This document shows positions 44,646-54,785 of a DNA stretch of 64,000 nucleotides, piece after piece. Location of the stretch: positions 50,833,169 through 50,897,168 of the forward strand of contig OX485806.1 in assembly GCA_950295325.1 (NCBI GenBank), read 5' to 3'. This DNA is from Polytrichum commune (Eukaryota > Streptophyta > Polytrichopsida > Polytrichales > Polytrichaceae). The notes beneath the pieces are model-generated. The model did no database searches. It saw nothing but the letters and a program-made list of their open reading frames with translations, and had not been told where the DNA came from. Position 1 is the first letter of the stretch. Every line of letters starts with the position of its first letter. The translations under genes and the position numbers were made by a program.

Positions 44646-45667
44646 CAGGGTTGTCTATCGCGACGTCCTGACGGTGTCGTGTCGTGTCGTGACGGACCCC
44701 TCCGTCACGACACAATAGGGTCCACGTATGGTCAACATAGGGGGAACGGACTAGGGTGGGTAAAATACTTACCTTCTTGCCAAGGTTGCGTCCTATGTGG
44801 CAGAAAGCGCCGACGTGGTCGTGGATATGCCTGGCGCCAGGTAAATCATTTTGCCATTTTGTTTACCATTTTGTTAAAGTCAAAGTAGTCAAAAACGACT
44901 AAGGAGGGTGTGGGGCGGACGGGGGACGAAGGTGGGGCGGACGGGGGTGGGGGGGGGGGGGGGGGGGGGGGGGAACGGAGCGGACGGGGTCGGGAACGGG
45001 GGCAGACAGGGGGAACGGGAGCGGACGGGGGGGGGGGGAATTTTTTTTTTAAATGGGGCGGACGGGGAAGGGGGGGGGAAAAACTGGGGCGGACGGGGGG
45101 GGAACGGGGCGTACGGGGTCGGGAACGGGGGTGGACGGGGAAGGGAAAAAAACTGGGAGCGGACGGAGGGGCGGACGGGGGGGGAACGGGGCGCGGACGG
45201 GGGGAACGGGGCGCGGACGGGGGGGAACGGGGCGTACGGGGTTGGGAACGGGGCGGACGGGGTCGGGAACGGGGGCGGACAGGGGGGAACGGGAGCAAAC
45301 GGAGGGGGGGAAATTTTTTTTTTAAATGGGGCGGACGGGGAAGGGGGGGGGAAAAAAAAAAAAAAAAACTGGGGCGGACGGGGGGGAACGGGGCGTACGG
45401 GGTTGGGAACGGAGCGAACGGGGGGGCGGACGGGCTCTAGTAATTTTTTCCCCACTTTACCTTTACTTTGCTGACATGTCATCACACGTGGACATTGTAA
45501 ATCCTACGTGTCTGAATTGGGTTAATGTAATTACACAAAAAAATCGGTAAAATTCAAGTCCGTCAGGATAAAGACAACATCCGACATAATGTCGTGACGG
45601 ATACGTGTCGTGACGGCACGACATTATGCCGGGATTACCCTCCGTCACAACACAATAGACAACCCTG
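44646..45667. mobile_element. Non-autonomous hAT-type element inserted in exon 7
   Basis: 1022 bp with a perfect 8-bp target duplication CAATTACC (44638-44645 and 45668-45675). Ends are inverted repeats starting CAGGGTTGTCTAT on both sides, followed by GACGG. Several TGTCGTGACGG motifs in both orientations lie near each end, as expected for hAT subterminal binding sites. There is no transposase; the middle is a G-rich minisatellite. The minus-strand exon 7 frame reads ...SAPEVI on one side and VIELKEQPEK on the other, so removing the element and one duplication restores a continuous exon. Unrelated by terminal sequence to the large hAT at 22-27 kb. Confidence 0.92.
44900..45435 (+). repeat. 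G-rich minisatellite (GGGGCGGACGGGGGGAACGG)
   Basis: Irregular tandem of GGGGCGGACGGGG and GGGAACGGGG words with runs of up to about 28 G. Every frame is open for long distances, giving artificial Gly/Arg- or Pro-rich translations. Runs of four or more G at short spacing make it a strong G-quadruplex candidate. Confidence 0.9.
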
Positions 45668-46363
45668 CAATTACCTCAGGGGCAGAGGAAGTGAGGCTGT
45701 CGTACAGGAGTTCTTTTACGTCGGGAACAAATCCACGAGAACAATCCAAGTACCAACCACTAGCCACCAAATGCACGCGTGGAAATTTTACAAGTTGCAT
45801 GGGCGTGTACACACAAAGATTTGAGTTGTTATCGATCCAATCGTCAAGGAATGACGGCAAGGACGAAGAAGGAAGAGCATTCTTCACGATAAGCTCACGG
45901 TGAATGTACCTACACATCGGAGAACATGAAAACAAAGAAATGGAGTTGAAAAAATGAAAACAAACGAAGACATGAAGGACAAAAGAAAAAGAAAAATGAT
46001 TACCAGAAAGCAACGCGCTTGATAGCTATGGGACCTTCCTCGAACTCCATGAGATCGAGCCCTTTGGTGAATTTCAAGACTCCTTTGTCATCAAAATACA
46101 CCCGAAAAGCCTTGTCCCACAAAATGAGCCTCCAATGGTCGACAAAATGAGCAGGTTGCAGAAGATCTTCCGTAGAAGCCCAGTCAATGTCAATGGAGCA
46201 TTCATTTTCAAATGAGGCGATCTCACCCTCAACCCTTTTATCCAACTAAGATGAGAAAAACATGAAGTTAGAAATCTGGTCAAAATTTGGTCGTAATGCC
46301 TAACTAAACACACAAAGTACCCAACATAGAAGGCAAAATCTGGTCCTCATGCCCTCAACAAAA

Positions 46364-46388
46364 GATCCTCTTGGATCCGAGAGGGTTG
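46364..46388. repeat. Palindrome P4, between exons 5 and 6
   Basis: GATCCTCTTGGATCCGAGAG then GGTTG: one arm is mutated (CTCTTGG). It is preceded by AATCTGGTCCTCATGCCCTC like the array members. Confidence 0.8.
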
Positions 46389-47335
46389 TCCTCTAGAGCA
46401 CACCAAACTATTTCAACATCACAATTCAAAAAGTATAAGGTATTGGAGCACTTGTGCCCAAAAAGAAGTTTTGTGAAGCTAGTCATCGAGGGATTTCTCG
46501 CGAAGAGGAAGAGAAGACGGGAACTTGTTTTTGGTTTTGACCTCGGCAGGGGAATTCCACCACCGAAGCCATCTAGCCTTAAAGGAAGCATCCACATGTG
46601 TAGTTGCCACCTTTTGCAGTTTCTCAATAGTCATATCCGGGACGAGGAAGGTGGAAAAATGACGGTCAATCTGCAAAAATGAATAGTGTAATGTATGGGA
46701 ATATACATAAAACACAAGTAGAAAAACACGAAGGTGAAAGCAAACAAAAATTAAAGAGGTGCAGGGAATACCTCTTGGAAAAAGTCATCGCCGTTGTCCT
46801 TTTGGGCGACGGAGATGAACTTCTCCAAGCTCCGAGATTGAATACTTTTGATCAATCTATCCTGGGCTTTTGTCATAGCATCCCAAATCCAAGGAGCAGA
46901 TCTAAGAGCCTTGGGAGTGGCCTCACGGTATAACCGTGCAGCAGTATCCGCCGAATTGGAGATCTCTCTTTAAAACAAACAGAAATGTGTGTAATGATAA
47001 ATGCACAAAACATGAGAAAGGAAAAAACTGGAGCGAGGAGAAATATTACCTTGTATAAGAACTTGACGAAGACGTCCAATGTGAAGGGATACCAAGTAGG
47101 ACTCTTCTCCATCTTAGACTCGCACATCTTGTAGTCGTCAACCGAAATGAGGTCCCTGAAATCCTCAAGCTTCATTTTTCCAAATGTACGAATGCGAAGC
47201 AATTTGGCAGGGAGGTTGTCCTTAACATGATCGTGCTTCGTGGACCTAAAAAACAAAGTAATGAGGGTCCAAAAAACAATGAAATATAAAAGGACAACGG
47301 GAAAAAAAAAACAAGGGAAAGAAACCTGAACTTAC

Positions 47336-47690
47336 CAATTGATGTCATTCATGGCATTCAAGAAGACGGCGGTGCAATTTCTTGGATCCATGACAATACA
47401 GTCAACAGAGATATGCCAATCTTTATCCAGCGAATGATGCTTATTAATGTGCCTCCACCAAGCCGACAAATGGTGGTTCCCCTCCCACACGTAGAACATC
47501 TTGCCAGAAAGGTGAGCAAGGTCAGGGTCATTTTGGAGCATGGCTTCGAATTCCTCAGTGGCCTTTTGCCTTAATGAACTCCAAAAATTGTGGATGTCAT
47601 CGGAGACATGGAGTACCTCATTGAGGTTGTTGTAGGGAGAGACATACAAGGCTCGGTCACCGTCCAGTAACCCATGACGAGATCCGAGAG
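47336..47690 (-). other. ParB-like exon 2
   Basis: Encodes LLDGDRALYVSPYNNLNEVL, a helical segment, then LSGKMFYVWEGNHHLSAWWR and DKDWHISVDCIVMDP. A Gly-Asn-His/Glu-His box followed by a short strand is the signature of the ParB/sulfiredoxin fold (I/V-x-G-x-H-R-L-x-A). The donor at 47336/47335 joins exon 3 (STKHDHVKDNLPAK) in phase. The upstream acceptor lies in the palindrome array at about 47690 and is out of phase with exon 1 as drawn. Confidence 0.5.
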
Positions 47691-47956
47691 GGTCTGAGAG
47701 GGTCCTATTCCAGCCCCTACATAACTAAGCCGAACCAGTACACAAAAGAAATATCTACTTAAACATACATGCCTCACAACATTGCAATCATAATCTGGTC
47801 CTTATGATCCTACCCCATGACCCTCTCAGATCCGAGAGGGTCCTATTCCAGCCCATACATAACTAGGCCGAACCAGTACACAAAAAAAATATCTACTTAA
47901 ACATACATGGCTCACAACATTCCAATCAAAATCTGGTCCATATGAGCCTACTCTAT

Positions 47957-47980
47957 GACCCTCTCGGATCCGAGAGGGTC
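47957..47980. repeat. Palindrome P6 (perfect)
   Basis: GACCCTCTCGGA/TCCGAGAGGGTC: a fully self-complementary 24-mer with GGATCC at its centre. The neighbouring copy at 48095-48118 is identical. Confidence 0.95.
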
Positions 47981-48094
47981 CTATTCCAGCCCATACATAA
48001 CTAAGCCGAACCAGTACACAAAAGAAATATCTACATAAACATACATGCCTCACAACATTCCAATCTAAATCTAGTCCTTATCATTCTAGCCCAT

Positions 48095-48118
48095 GACCCT
48101 CTCGGATCCGAGAGGGTC
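48095..48118. repeat. Palindrome P7 (perfect)
   Basis: Identical to the copy at 47957-47980, 138 bases away. Confidence 0.95.
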
Positions 48119-49572
48119 CTATTCTAGCCCATTTACAACTAGGCCCAACTAGTCTACACAAGTAAACTCTATCTACATATACATACCTCACAACATTCCA
48201 CTCAAAATTTGGTCTTCATGGCCGACTCGAAACTATAAGCCGATTTAGCCTACACAAGTCAACCCTATCTACACATACATGCCTCACAACATTGAGCTAA
48301 AAATCTGGTCCTTATGACCGCCTCCCAACAACTAAGCCGAACTAGTCCACACAAGAAATATCTACCTACACATACATACCTCACAACATTCCACTCAAAA
48401 TCTGGTCCTCATGGCCGACTCGAAACTATAAGCCAATCTAGCCTACACAAGTCAACCCTATCTACACATACATGCCTCACAACATTGAGCTCAGAATGTG
48501 GTCCTTATGGCTGACTCCCAACAACTAAGCCGAACCAATCCACACAAGAAATATCTACCACACATACATACCTCACAACATTCCACTCAAAACCTGGTCC
48601 TCATGGCCGACTCGAAACTATAAGCCGAACTAGCCTACACAAGTCAACCCTATCTACACATACATGCCTCACAACATTGACCTCAAAATCTGGTCCTTTG
48701 GCTGACTCGAAACAACTAAGCCGAACTAGTCCACACAAGTGATATCTTCCTACACATACATGCCTCACAACATTGAGCTCAAAATCTGGTCATAATGGCC
48801 CACCCGAAACTATTAACCAAAATTGTCCGAGAGGGCCCAATTCCAAGCTATACCCAACAATTTGAACATACCAGAAAATTCACGTGACATAAGTTGAACC
48901 TATGAGCACACACAATCTTCACAACCCGAACTCAAAATCTAGTCCTTATGGCCTACCAACACACAATCAACGGAAGTAGTCCACACAATTCGAGTCTATG
49001 TACCCATACAAGTTTTACAACCTCAATTAAAAAACTGGTCCTTATGGCCTACCCGGCACTATCAACCGAACTAGTGCACACAAGTTTACCCTATCTACAC
49101 ATACAACTTACACAACCTTGAATTCAAAATCTTGCTTGTCTTATTCTTTGCAAGTTCCCTTCCATATTTAGAGAATTGAATTTCCTGTGTCATATTCCCA
49201 AAAACCTAAATCTTGAAGTACCCCTTGTGCATATAAACTTACGGTATTCATCGAATTCTCCCTTCTCTCCTCGCGGGACCCGCTCTGATTAGAACTGTTG
49301 CGATGCTCGCTCTCTGCCATAGATGGTGCTTGTGAACCACTGTCCTCCCCTTCTTCGTCTATCGACTGCAGATTCAACCCTCCCTTGTCCACTGCACACG
49401 TATTCTGCGAGTCTGATGGGGTCCCTCTTCCTTCTATGCACGTTTCCTCCTTCTTCTTTAGTTCTCTTCGTCTCCTCTGTTTCGAATTGCTGAAACTCGT
49501 CCCTCCCTTTTTCTTCTTACGCTTCTTTCTTGGATCGATTGTGGAGACTGTATTTTGGTCTCGTTCCTCCAT

Positions 49573-49776
49573 GTGTGCGTTCCAGTTCCCCTCTAATTAT
49601 CTTTCGTGGTCTCAACTCTCTGGGCATCCCTTTACTTCACTCACAAAATGACCCTTCACCGACCTTCTCTTACCTTTATAGTACCACTGGTCAACGTTTA
49701 GGATTTACAATTCTCTTGTAGCCGTGCCTCGTTTTCCTTATTTGGATTATTCTATTATTTGTCCCTCTCTTTGTCC
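49573..49776. promoter_or_regulatory. Shared intergenic region of the divergent gene pair
   Basis: The only DNA between the start codons of the ParB-methyltransferase gene (ATG at 49572, minus) and the MULE-like gene (ATG at 49777, plus). It must hold both promoters if each 5' end lies here. CTTTATAGTACC (about 49674-49685) is a possible TATA element for the plus gene. No clear TATA was seen for the minus gene. Confidence 0.45.
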
Positions 49777-52700
49777 ATGGCTTCCTCATCCACAATGCCA
49801 TGTGCATCAAAAATGGTTGAGTTCCGTGCCAATGACATCGGGATCCCCCTTCTTTCCACCATTGATGCGAACGGATTTGCATCTGTCTCTTCCCTTCACC
49901 TTAGTATCAAGTTTTCTTTGCAAGATAATACAATGTGGGTTGAACGCGAGATTTATGATAGTGCTACTTCCTTGTTGTCATTGACCATGCGTGAGAATCC
50001 TAGGGTTGCCGACAACGGATCTTCAATGTGGGAACTCTGCGCTGGTAAATATAGGGTGTACGGACTCCCAGTTCCTTGCACGAATGTATCCACGGAAATC
50101 CGAACCCCTCCCCATTCCTCTGCTTCCACTTTCAACACTCCTCCCCTGGTCAAAGTTAAGATTGAGCCCGGTATGCACATTGTCATACATCTTTCCGATT
50201 CCTCCGATGGTGATGAGCCCCCCGTATCCACTCCCATTCACAAGCCATCCCCATCCTCCTTCCGTTCCACCTTTGTTACCCCGCCTCTTCTGTCTCATTT
50301 TTCTCCTTCCCCTGCCAAACCCCCCATTTCCATTCTTCATTGTCTACGTACTCTTGCCTCCATGCCTGGTAGGAAAAACATCCTCAAGAAACTGGATTAT
50401 GACACCTTACAAATTGATGAGGTGAATTTCCTGCCGCCTCGCTTTGATGGGAATCGGATGTTTGTCCTCCCCCCAGTAGGCGTCTCGTCCTCTCATACGA
50501 AGGCCAAATCCATGGATGGCATGGACAAATGCTATGACGGCCATGTTTCAACCAGAACCCAGACCACCAATATCACCAATGACATGGGCCTTGTTTTTTG
50601 CTCCTCCAGTTGCGTTGGCCACCTTCAATGCCAAAATCCTCTTTGCAACTACCTCCAACGTGCTCATCGCACCTCCCCGGTTAATGATATTGATTCCGAA
50701 GGCTTCACAAAGGAGCCCTTTCTCGTTGGTGGTCCCCTCCTTTTGGGCTCCACTCTTATGTGCAGGATCTGTAAGGAGCCCCCACGTGCATTGCACCATG
50801 CCACGCCAAAATCTTCTACGTCCACGGCAATGACACCACTCAACGTGCATGCATTCATCTGGGCAACCATCGCCACCCAGTCAAGGTCGGCAACTGCAAA
50901 GATAGCCGCCACCGCATCGACGCCCTAATCGAGGAGCACGTCGAGCGAACGCCCCAAGCCACTCATACCAAAATTGTCCTTGAAGCCAGCAAGGACCTTG
51001 TGGGTGAGTTCCTCCTCCGCAATGATAGTGATCCTCAACAACTTCTTTCGTTGGAAGAACTTGAGCCCGTTTTTTATCGTTGCAAAGAGTTGAATTCCCC
51101 CCACCTCCAAAACAAAGTTACCATTTTCAAATACTTACGTAGGTTAGGAGTTATGGATGGCATCGCCAAGCTTAGAGGTGTCTGCACTTGGGCCTATGTC
51201 AAGCGGAATCATATCCCGGGCCAAGGTGACGAGACGGACAAAGTTTTTGTTTTCAAGATGTCCGAAGTCGGCCCTGGTAGTGGGGTCGATTTGGTTAGGC
51301 GCATGCAACTTGGTGGGGATCTCGAGCATGCTTGGATCATGTCCGACCATGTCAAACGCGTCGCCAAGTGGACCACCATGGCCTGCCACGTATACAACGG
51401 AACCTACCAGTGCATCATGACCATCGTTTGCTGTGACTTTCAATTCGCGGACAAGGATGCTCAAGTGTTTTTCTGGCACAACCTCAACCACGTCATGGCT
51501 AGGCATGGAATTCCCAAGCCTCACTTCAAAGGCTTCATGGCGGATAGTGCGCAAACCAATTGGAATGCCGCCAGGATTGTCTACAGGTCCGGAGATCCAA
51601 AGGTTCCCATCGATGGGCGCGAAAGAACCTACTACTTCCATTGGACCCAGTCTTTGGAGAAACACACCAAACTCTATATCAAGCACGACTTGCAAGTCCA
51701 ACACAAGCGTCTTTGCCTCAAGTATTGCGACGCTTCCTTTATGCTTGAGGCAGAGACGAGGTACCTTGGCTGGCCTTCTGGCACTTCCGATATCGACAAT
51801 GGGGTGGCTTCATAGAATTGGTGCGTTTGTTTTGGTTTAACTTTTTTGTTTTATCATTTTTTTTTCAAGCTTTTCTTATTCCTTACAGTGCCATTCCATT
51901 TTGCAGGAGAAAATCATGACTGCCGGGGAATTTGCACAAATGCCCAATTGCAACCTTGCCGAATCCATTCACAACAAATGGCTTCAAGCGTCCGGCAACA
52001 AGGGTGGCGATCTATACGTGGCCACTATGGATGACTACATTGGGGGCCATGGCCTTAGCAAAGAAGAACTCAAGCTTCAATGAGCTCAACGTCGTGCTCA
52101 ACGTATTGGTGACCCCGCTGTCCTATAGAAGGTTCTCCTTGACTTCGAAGGCGGGGACAAATTCTGTACTCGTAGTCCCCACCTCGAGGGTGCCGAGGTA
52201 TTCGACTCGCAGAAACGTAAGCCCGACACCCCTATTGGAGTTGACAATGAGACACACCGCCCCGACACCGTCAACTTCTCTCGCCCTCGTGTCACTCAGA
52301 GAACCACAAGATCTCATACTTCACCTTTGCCTACCATCGTCGAGGAGTCCTCCCCGACCATGATCGGAGTTCCACCACCCCCTCTTATTGGTCTGGATTT
52401 TCGCCGTGTCACTGCTGTACAAGAATCCAAACTGGACGAGAAGCTCTGGCATATTGCTCGCGTTCCTTACAACTCTTCCAAGGCATGTTGGGCCATGCAT
52501 ATTGTCACCAAGAAGAAATGCACTGCCAAAATTGTCTCCAACTCCAAGAGCACCCCTGCACCGGCATACCTTGGAGTTTGGAACTATTACAAATTTACAA
52601 CACCTAAAGTCGAGAAGTTTTTCTTTTTGCCCCGACAACATTGAACGTTGTGTCAAAGAATCCCGTCGCAAGTGGGTCGACAAATTCTCTGCAGACCAAG

Positions 52701-54040
52701 AACGACCTCCAATCCCGTCCGTGTGGCCTGTCAAACTTGGTACCAACCTCACTCGTCCGGAGATCCTGAAGCTGGAGAATGCCGGCTTTCAACTCCCTAA
52801 AAAATAACGCATGACGCCCACTCGCCTCTTCAACACATCGGCTCCTCCCCTCGACCTCTCTGGAGTGGACGTTCCAACCAACCCAGACTCTTATCTTTCT
52901 TCCAGGCAATTTAAGACTACGAGACAGTCTGCCACCACACCATCAACAAAACAAATGCAGATGGTGGCATCTCCATGAGCTATGGAAATGACCATATTGA
53001 AGGTCACCATGATTCCACGCCCTAGATTTGGTTGCGTGATCATGTTGCAGTCCAAACCTGCACCTACACAATCTATTTACCAACTCACAGTGAGTTCCCT
53101 GCCCGAGTGTAATTGCCCGGCGTTCAAGGATATGATATCAAAGTTTGGCCGCAAATGAAATTTGTTCATGCATTGCAAGCACCTCCACTTCATCTTTGTT
53201 AAGGTCTCTAATACAGACCCCAAAGTTGACTTGTTCATTCATGCCCTGACATTTATCTTCAATGAGGTCAAACTCATCCTAGAAAGGGGCCTCTTGACAC
53301 AATTTACTTCCTAGAATTCCTCTCAGCCTAGCACTACATTGTGCCCTGATAGATGTGTCCATTTTTGGACCTCATGTGAACTCATTATTGTTTGCTATAA
53401 TAAATATAATTTCATGGATTATTTTTATTCCTTTCAAAATATTGTATTACGATATTCAATTGTACCATGTGTTTCTCTCCCAGTTGAGCACTACATGTTC
53501 AATTTTGAGGTGTTTCCTATGTCTATCAACTCTATTTCCGTTTTGCAAACCTCCTGGATGATTCGGACTTCATCTCATCGTCCCTTCTTGACGGAGGTGG
53601 ACCCGGTCGAAGCAAATCAACGTATGAAACCGTTTTATCCCTCATTCGATCCTTTAGTGGACGATGATGTGGCGATAATCCTCTCATCCTCTCTCGAAAC
53701 GACAAAGACTTCGAAGATTCGCCAACCACCTTCACCTCCTCCTCCGTTTCGATCGATTTGTCTTCATCCAAATCAGCATCATTTTCCGGCATATCCGCCC
53801 GCCTCTTATCATTTTTGGCACATCGTTTCTGCTCTTCCTGCATCCTCCACCTCCATGCTTGTATGGACTGCGAAAATGGAGTCAGCTCGTAGTTATCACT
53901 ACATCGATTTACAGCACCTATGTCATGTTCCGGTGATGGATTAAAAGGAACATGGGGATCTCTTAGACTTCTAATTTTCTTCTCCCATCCTAGGCGAGCA
54001 AACATGTCTCTCTCATCTCCCATTGTGTGCAAGTGTATTT
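49777..54040 (+). pseudogene. MULE-like transposase with SWIM zinc finger, inactivated
   Basis: Starts MASSSTMPCASKMVEF and stays open to 50928. A single-base shift near 50810 joins it to the frame FYVHGNDTTQRACIHLGNHR, which runs to 51815. The DDE-like core contains CIMTIVCCDFQFADKDAQ, FKGFMADSAQTNWNAARIVY (Asp-Ser motif) and YYFHWTQSLEKHTK, laid out as in MULE/FAR1 transposases. A frameshift or small deletion near 51770 precedes LAFWHFRYRQWGGFIEL. An 86-bp intron (51821-51906) joins in phase to EKIMTAGEFAQMPNC. Further frames run to a SWIM finger, CNCPAFKDMISKFGRK, then CKHLHFIFVKV (53100-53200), with an in-frame TGA between its two halves. The C-terminal tail decays by about 54040. It would bind element ends and catalyse transposition. 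The MULE and SWIM assignments are from motif order, not a search. Confidence 0.75.
51821..51906 (+). other. Intron of the MULE-like gene
   Basis: GTGCGTTTG...TTTTGCAG, 86 bp, T-rich. The copy at 60.8 kb has the same intron at the same place (60867-60957, 91 bp), which supports it as real. Confidence 0.85.
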
Positions 54041-54377
54041 ACAATCATGTTGGGTATGAATCTAATTTATAATCTATTCAACCACAAACGATAATTGTTG
54101 CAATCCAAACTCTAGAGTTGACTCACATATAGGATGAAGAGAAAAGTGATGGAATAAAAACGAAGCAAGTTGATCGCCCTTTATATTTTGATTGACTCAT
54201 TCTATAATTATACCAATCTCAAAAACACTTTTCCATTTATTCTTTCTTGGGATCAACATTAGTTTCTATCATTTACTTATCTATTATATCACAATTTTCC
54301 TATCATGTTAGCACTTCACGGTTTCCAAACTCAATGAGACCATTTCAAATTCAGGGCCTTTTTATTTAATTAATGAC

Positions 54378-54399
54378 CTATACATTTCACGGAAATAGG
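54378..54399 (-). repeat. Right inverted repeat of the composite element
   Basis: Read on the minus strand: CCTATTTCCGTGA then AATGTATAG, matching the left arm at 40620-40641 except at two positions. It lies about 160 bases inside the right border. Confidence 0.6.
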
Positions 54400-54570
54400 T
54401 CACAATTTTTTACTATTTTTGGGAGAATATGGAATATTCTGAGTATATCCGACTCATTTTTAAATATTTTTAAATATGGTCTATAAAGTTTGTTATTTTT
54501 ACTTCCTCTCTGCTCTCCAAATCTTCACTCTCCGCTCACCGCTCACATAGGAATGTCGTCCGTGAATGGG

Positions 54571-54785
54571 GTCCAGTTAATCCGGGATAACTGGGCGATC
54601 CGTACCGCTTCCCGTACTACCCCTCCCAGAGACTGTGGGACCTCATTAGAAGGTCGGATGGCGTAAGTTTGAGTACCCCTCGCACCCCTTACCCATTCTT
54701 AACAACGGCTATCCCACATAGAAGTTATACATGCTAACGAACCAGCGAGGCTTCACCTCCCACTACACCACAGAAGTGGTCAACC
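54571..54785 (+). repeat. RepC copy 2
   Basis: Same orientation and most of the text of 40261-40475. It starts GGTCCAGTTAATCCGGG, directly after the right copy of the GTGAATGGGG repeat. Confidence 0.8.

Larger units (their letters stand above)
47680..49140 (+). repeat. Tandem array with embedded palindromes, in intron 1
   Basis: About 139-bp units in the first part: palindrome, CTATTCCAGCCCATACATAA, CTAAGCCGAACCAGTACACA, ATATCTAC, CATACATGCCTCACAACATT, CAATCAAAATCTGGTCCTTA. Palindromes are at about 47680-47704 (partial), 47818-47843, 47957-47980 and 48095-48118. From about 48160 the same phrases continue with shorter spacing and without the palindrome, fading out near 49140. Confidence 0.85.
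42832..49572 (-). pseudogene. ParB-like / beta-class DNA N6/N4-methyltransferase fusion gene, 11 exons, inactivated
   Basis: Exons on the minus strand, with GT-AG borders: 1, 49572-49243 (MEERDQ start, basic RKKRKKKKGG and KQRRRRELKKK); 2, about 47690-47336; 3, 47245-47050; 4, 46963-46772; 5, from 46670; 6, 46245-46004; 7, 45909-44210 (holding a transposon); 8, 44120-43777; 9, 43674-43426; 10, 43326-43129; 11, 43021-42832, ending LDIETD. Phases agree at most joins, for example DWQCGLG|GFVIA across exons 9/10. Exon 2 has a ParB-type box (VWEGNHHLSAWW, then WHISVDCIVM). Exons 8-10 match a beta-class methyltransferase: LDLLFADVSE (motif IV-like), EKRPEFFSIFFSAL (motif X-like), DIIMDWQCGLGGFVIA (motif I) and FVALESDIDIF (motif II). 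About 1000 residues. Inactivating changes: TAA 44222-44224, frameshifts in exons 8 and 10, TAG in exon 10, stops in exon 5, phase mismatch at exon 1/2. The methyltransferase fold is fairly sure, the ParB part moderately so. Confidence 0.72.
40546..54561. mobile_element. Putative composite MULE-like element carrying a ParB-methyltransferase gene
   Basis: Evidence for one unit: GTGAATGGGG directly flanks it on both sides (40536-40545 and 54562-54571), a 10-bp repeat in the size range of MULE target duplications, although its last four bases are G and the left copy runs into a poly-G tract. Near both ends is a 22-base inverted repeat with 20 matches (40620-40641 and 54378-54399, beginning CCTATTTCCGTG), and outward of it GGAGAGTG followed by AT-rich text on both ends. 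Inside are a MULE/SWIM transposase gene and a head-to-head ParB-methyltransferase gene, plus palindrome arrays found nowhere else in the window. The ends are diverged and the right arm has extra sequence. RepC lies outside both ends in direct orientation, so a segmental duplication origin of the flanks is an alternative. Confidence 0.55.

Noticed and set aside
44846-45550. Several long overlapping frames on both strands (Gly/Arg-rich on plus, Pro-rich on minus)
   Set aside because: They are translations of the G-rich minisatellite inside the small hAT-type element. All frames are open because the repeat contains almost no stop words, and no motif is present.
49953-50850. Minus-strand and alternative-frame openings over the MULE-like gene
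   Set aside because: The plus frames carry the conserved motifs shared with the copies at 39.7 and 60.8 kb. The others are shadows.
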